From NCBI GenBank assembly GCA_046760105.1, contig JBHIDJ010000153.1, positions 1-6,873 of the forward strand: a stretch of DNA of 6,873 bases, in the 5' to 3' direction. The notes under the pieces are model-generated. The model did no database searches. It saw only the letters and a list, made by a program, of their open reading frames with translations, and was not told the DNA's origin. This DNA is from JBHIDJ01 sp046760105 (GTDB lineage: Bacteria > Pseudomonadota > Gammaproteobacteria > Acidiferrobacterales > SPGG2). Positions 6,603 to 6,873 of this stretch are shown here, one piece after another. The translations under genes were made by a program, and so were the position numbers. Positions within the stretch are counted from its first letter, which is position 1; each line of letters opens with the position of its first letter.

Positions 6603-6873
6603 ATGATAATCGATGCCAGACGCTTGCCGGAAGGAAAGAGTATTGAGACAGAGGTTTGCATCATCGGTGCAGGTGCGGCTGGCATCACCCTTGCGAGAGA
6701 GCTTGTTGGACAAGAATTCCAAGTTGTCCTGCTTGAAAGTGGTGGTTTTGAGCTCGATCGCGAAACGCAGTTGCTCTATGAGGGTGACAATATTGGTTTA
6801 CCCTACTTCCCTCTAAACGTAGCTCGCCTCCGTTTTTTTGGTGGAAGTACCAATCATTGGTCTAATTGGTGCG
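6603..6873 (+). CDS. GMC-type FAD-dependent oxidoreductase, N-terminal part (cut by window end)
   Basis: The first 90 codons of a flavoprotein running off the end of the window. From ATG 6603 it begins MIIDARRLPEG, then the dinucleotide-binding motif G22-x-G24-x-x-G27 in VCIIGAGAAGITLA, the second-strand acidic E45 in VVLLESGG, and GLPYFPL followed by RLRFFGGSTNHWSNWC, the GGS-type FAD-contact motif of the glucose-methanol-choline (GMC) family. Full-length members are about 500-570 residues. GMC enzymes oxidise alcohols to aldehydes or ketones; the alcohol here cannot be told from this fragment. The start has no clear ribosome binding site but places the Rossmann motif correctly. It follows the HAD-UbiA gene after 215 bases, so it may have its own promoter. 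In this cluster it could oxidise a sugar hydroxyl for the aminotransferase (inference). Confidence 0.85.
   Translation, partial: MIIDARRLPEGKSIETEVCIIGAGAAGITLARELVGQEFQVVLLESGGFELDRETQLLYEGDNIGLPYFPLNVARLRFFGGSTNHWSNWC

Overview
The window looks like part of a Gram-negative (probably proteobacterial) cell-envelope polysaccharide or lipid-linked sugar locus. This rests on gene content, namely an ArnE-like small flippase, a sugar epimerase, a DprE1-like oxidase and a HAD-UbiA phosphoribosyltransferase. It is not a species-level call. All supported genes lie on the + strand. The first ~600 bases are visibly AT-richer than the middle (21 of 60 G+C at 241-300 against 35 of 60 at 2401-2460), as is common in mosaic surface-polysaccharide loci.

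Layout: 1-232 holds a possible 3' remnant of an upstream gene (open 15-193) and a good ribosome binding site. 233-601 is a four-helix EamA/SMR-type transporter. 602-804 is intergenic. 805-1797 is an extended SDR (NAD-dependent epimerase/dehydratase). 1798-2036 is intergenic. 2037-4898 is one unbroken reading frame that joins a DprE1-like FAD oxidase to a class III PLP aminotransferase through a basic, low-complexity linker. 4900-6387, starting one base after that stop, is a HAD phosphatase-like domain fused to a UbiA-type phosphoribosyl-prenyl transferase. 6388-6602 is intergenic with a small dyad. 6603 to the end is the N-terminus of a GMC-type FAD oxidoreductase, cut by the window edge.

How they may work together (inference): in mycobacteria a UbiA enzyme makes decaprenyl-phospho-(5-phospho)ribose, a phosphatase removes the 5-phosphate, DprE1 oxidises C2 of the ribose and DprE2 reduces it to give decaprenyl-phospho-arabinose. 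Here the transferase and a phosphatase-like domain are fused, and the DprE1-like oxidase is joined not to a DprE2-type reductase but to an aminotransferase. An ArnE-like flippase lies in the same cluster. The set therefore suggests synthesis and export of a polyprenyl-phosphate-linked, possibly aminated pentose, analogous in logic to the undecaprenyl-phosphate-Ara4N pathway but built from PRPP. No tRNA, rRNA, CRISPR array or insertion sequence is visible.
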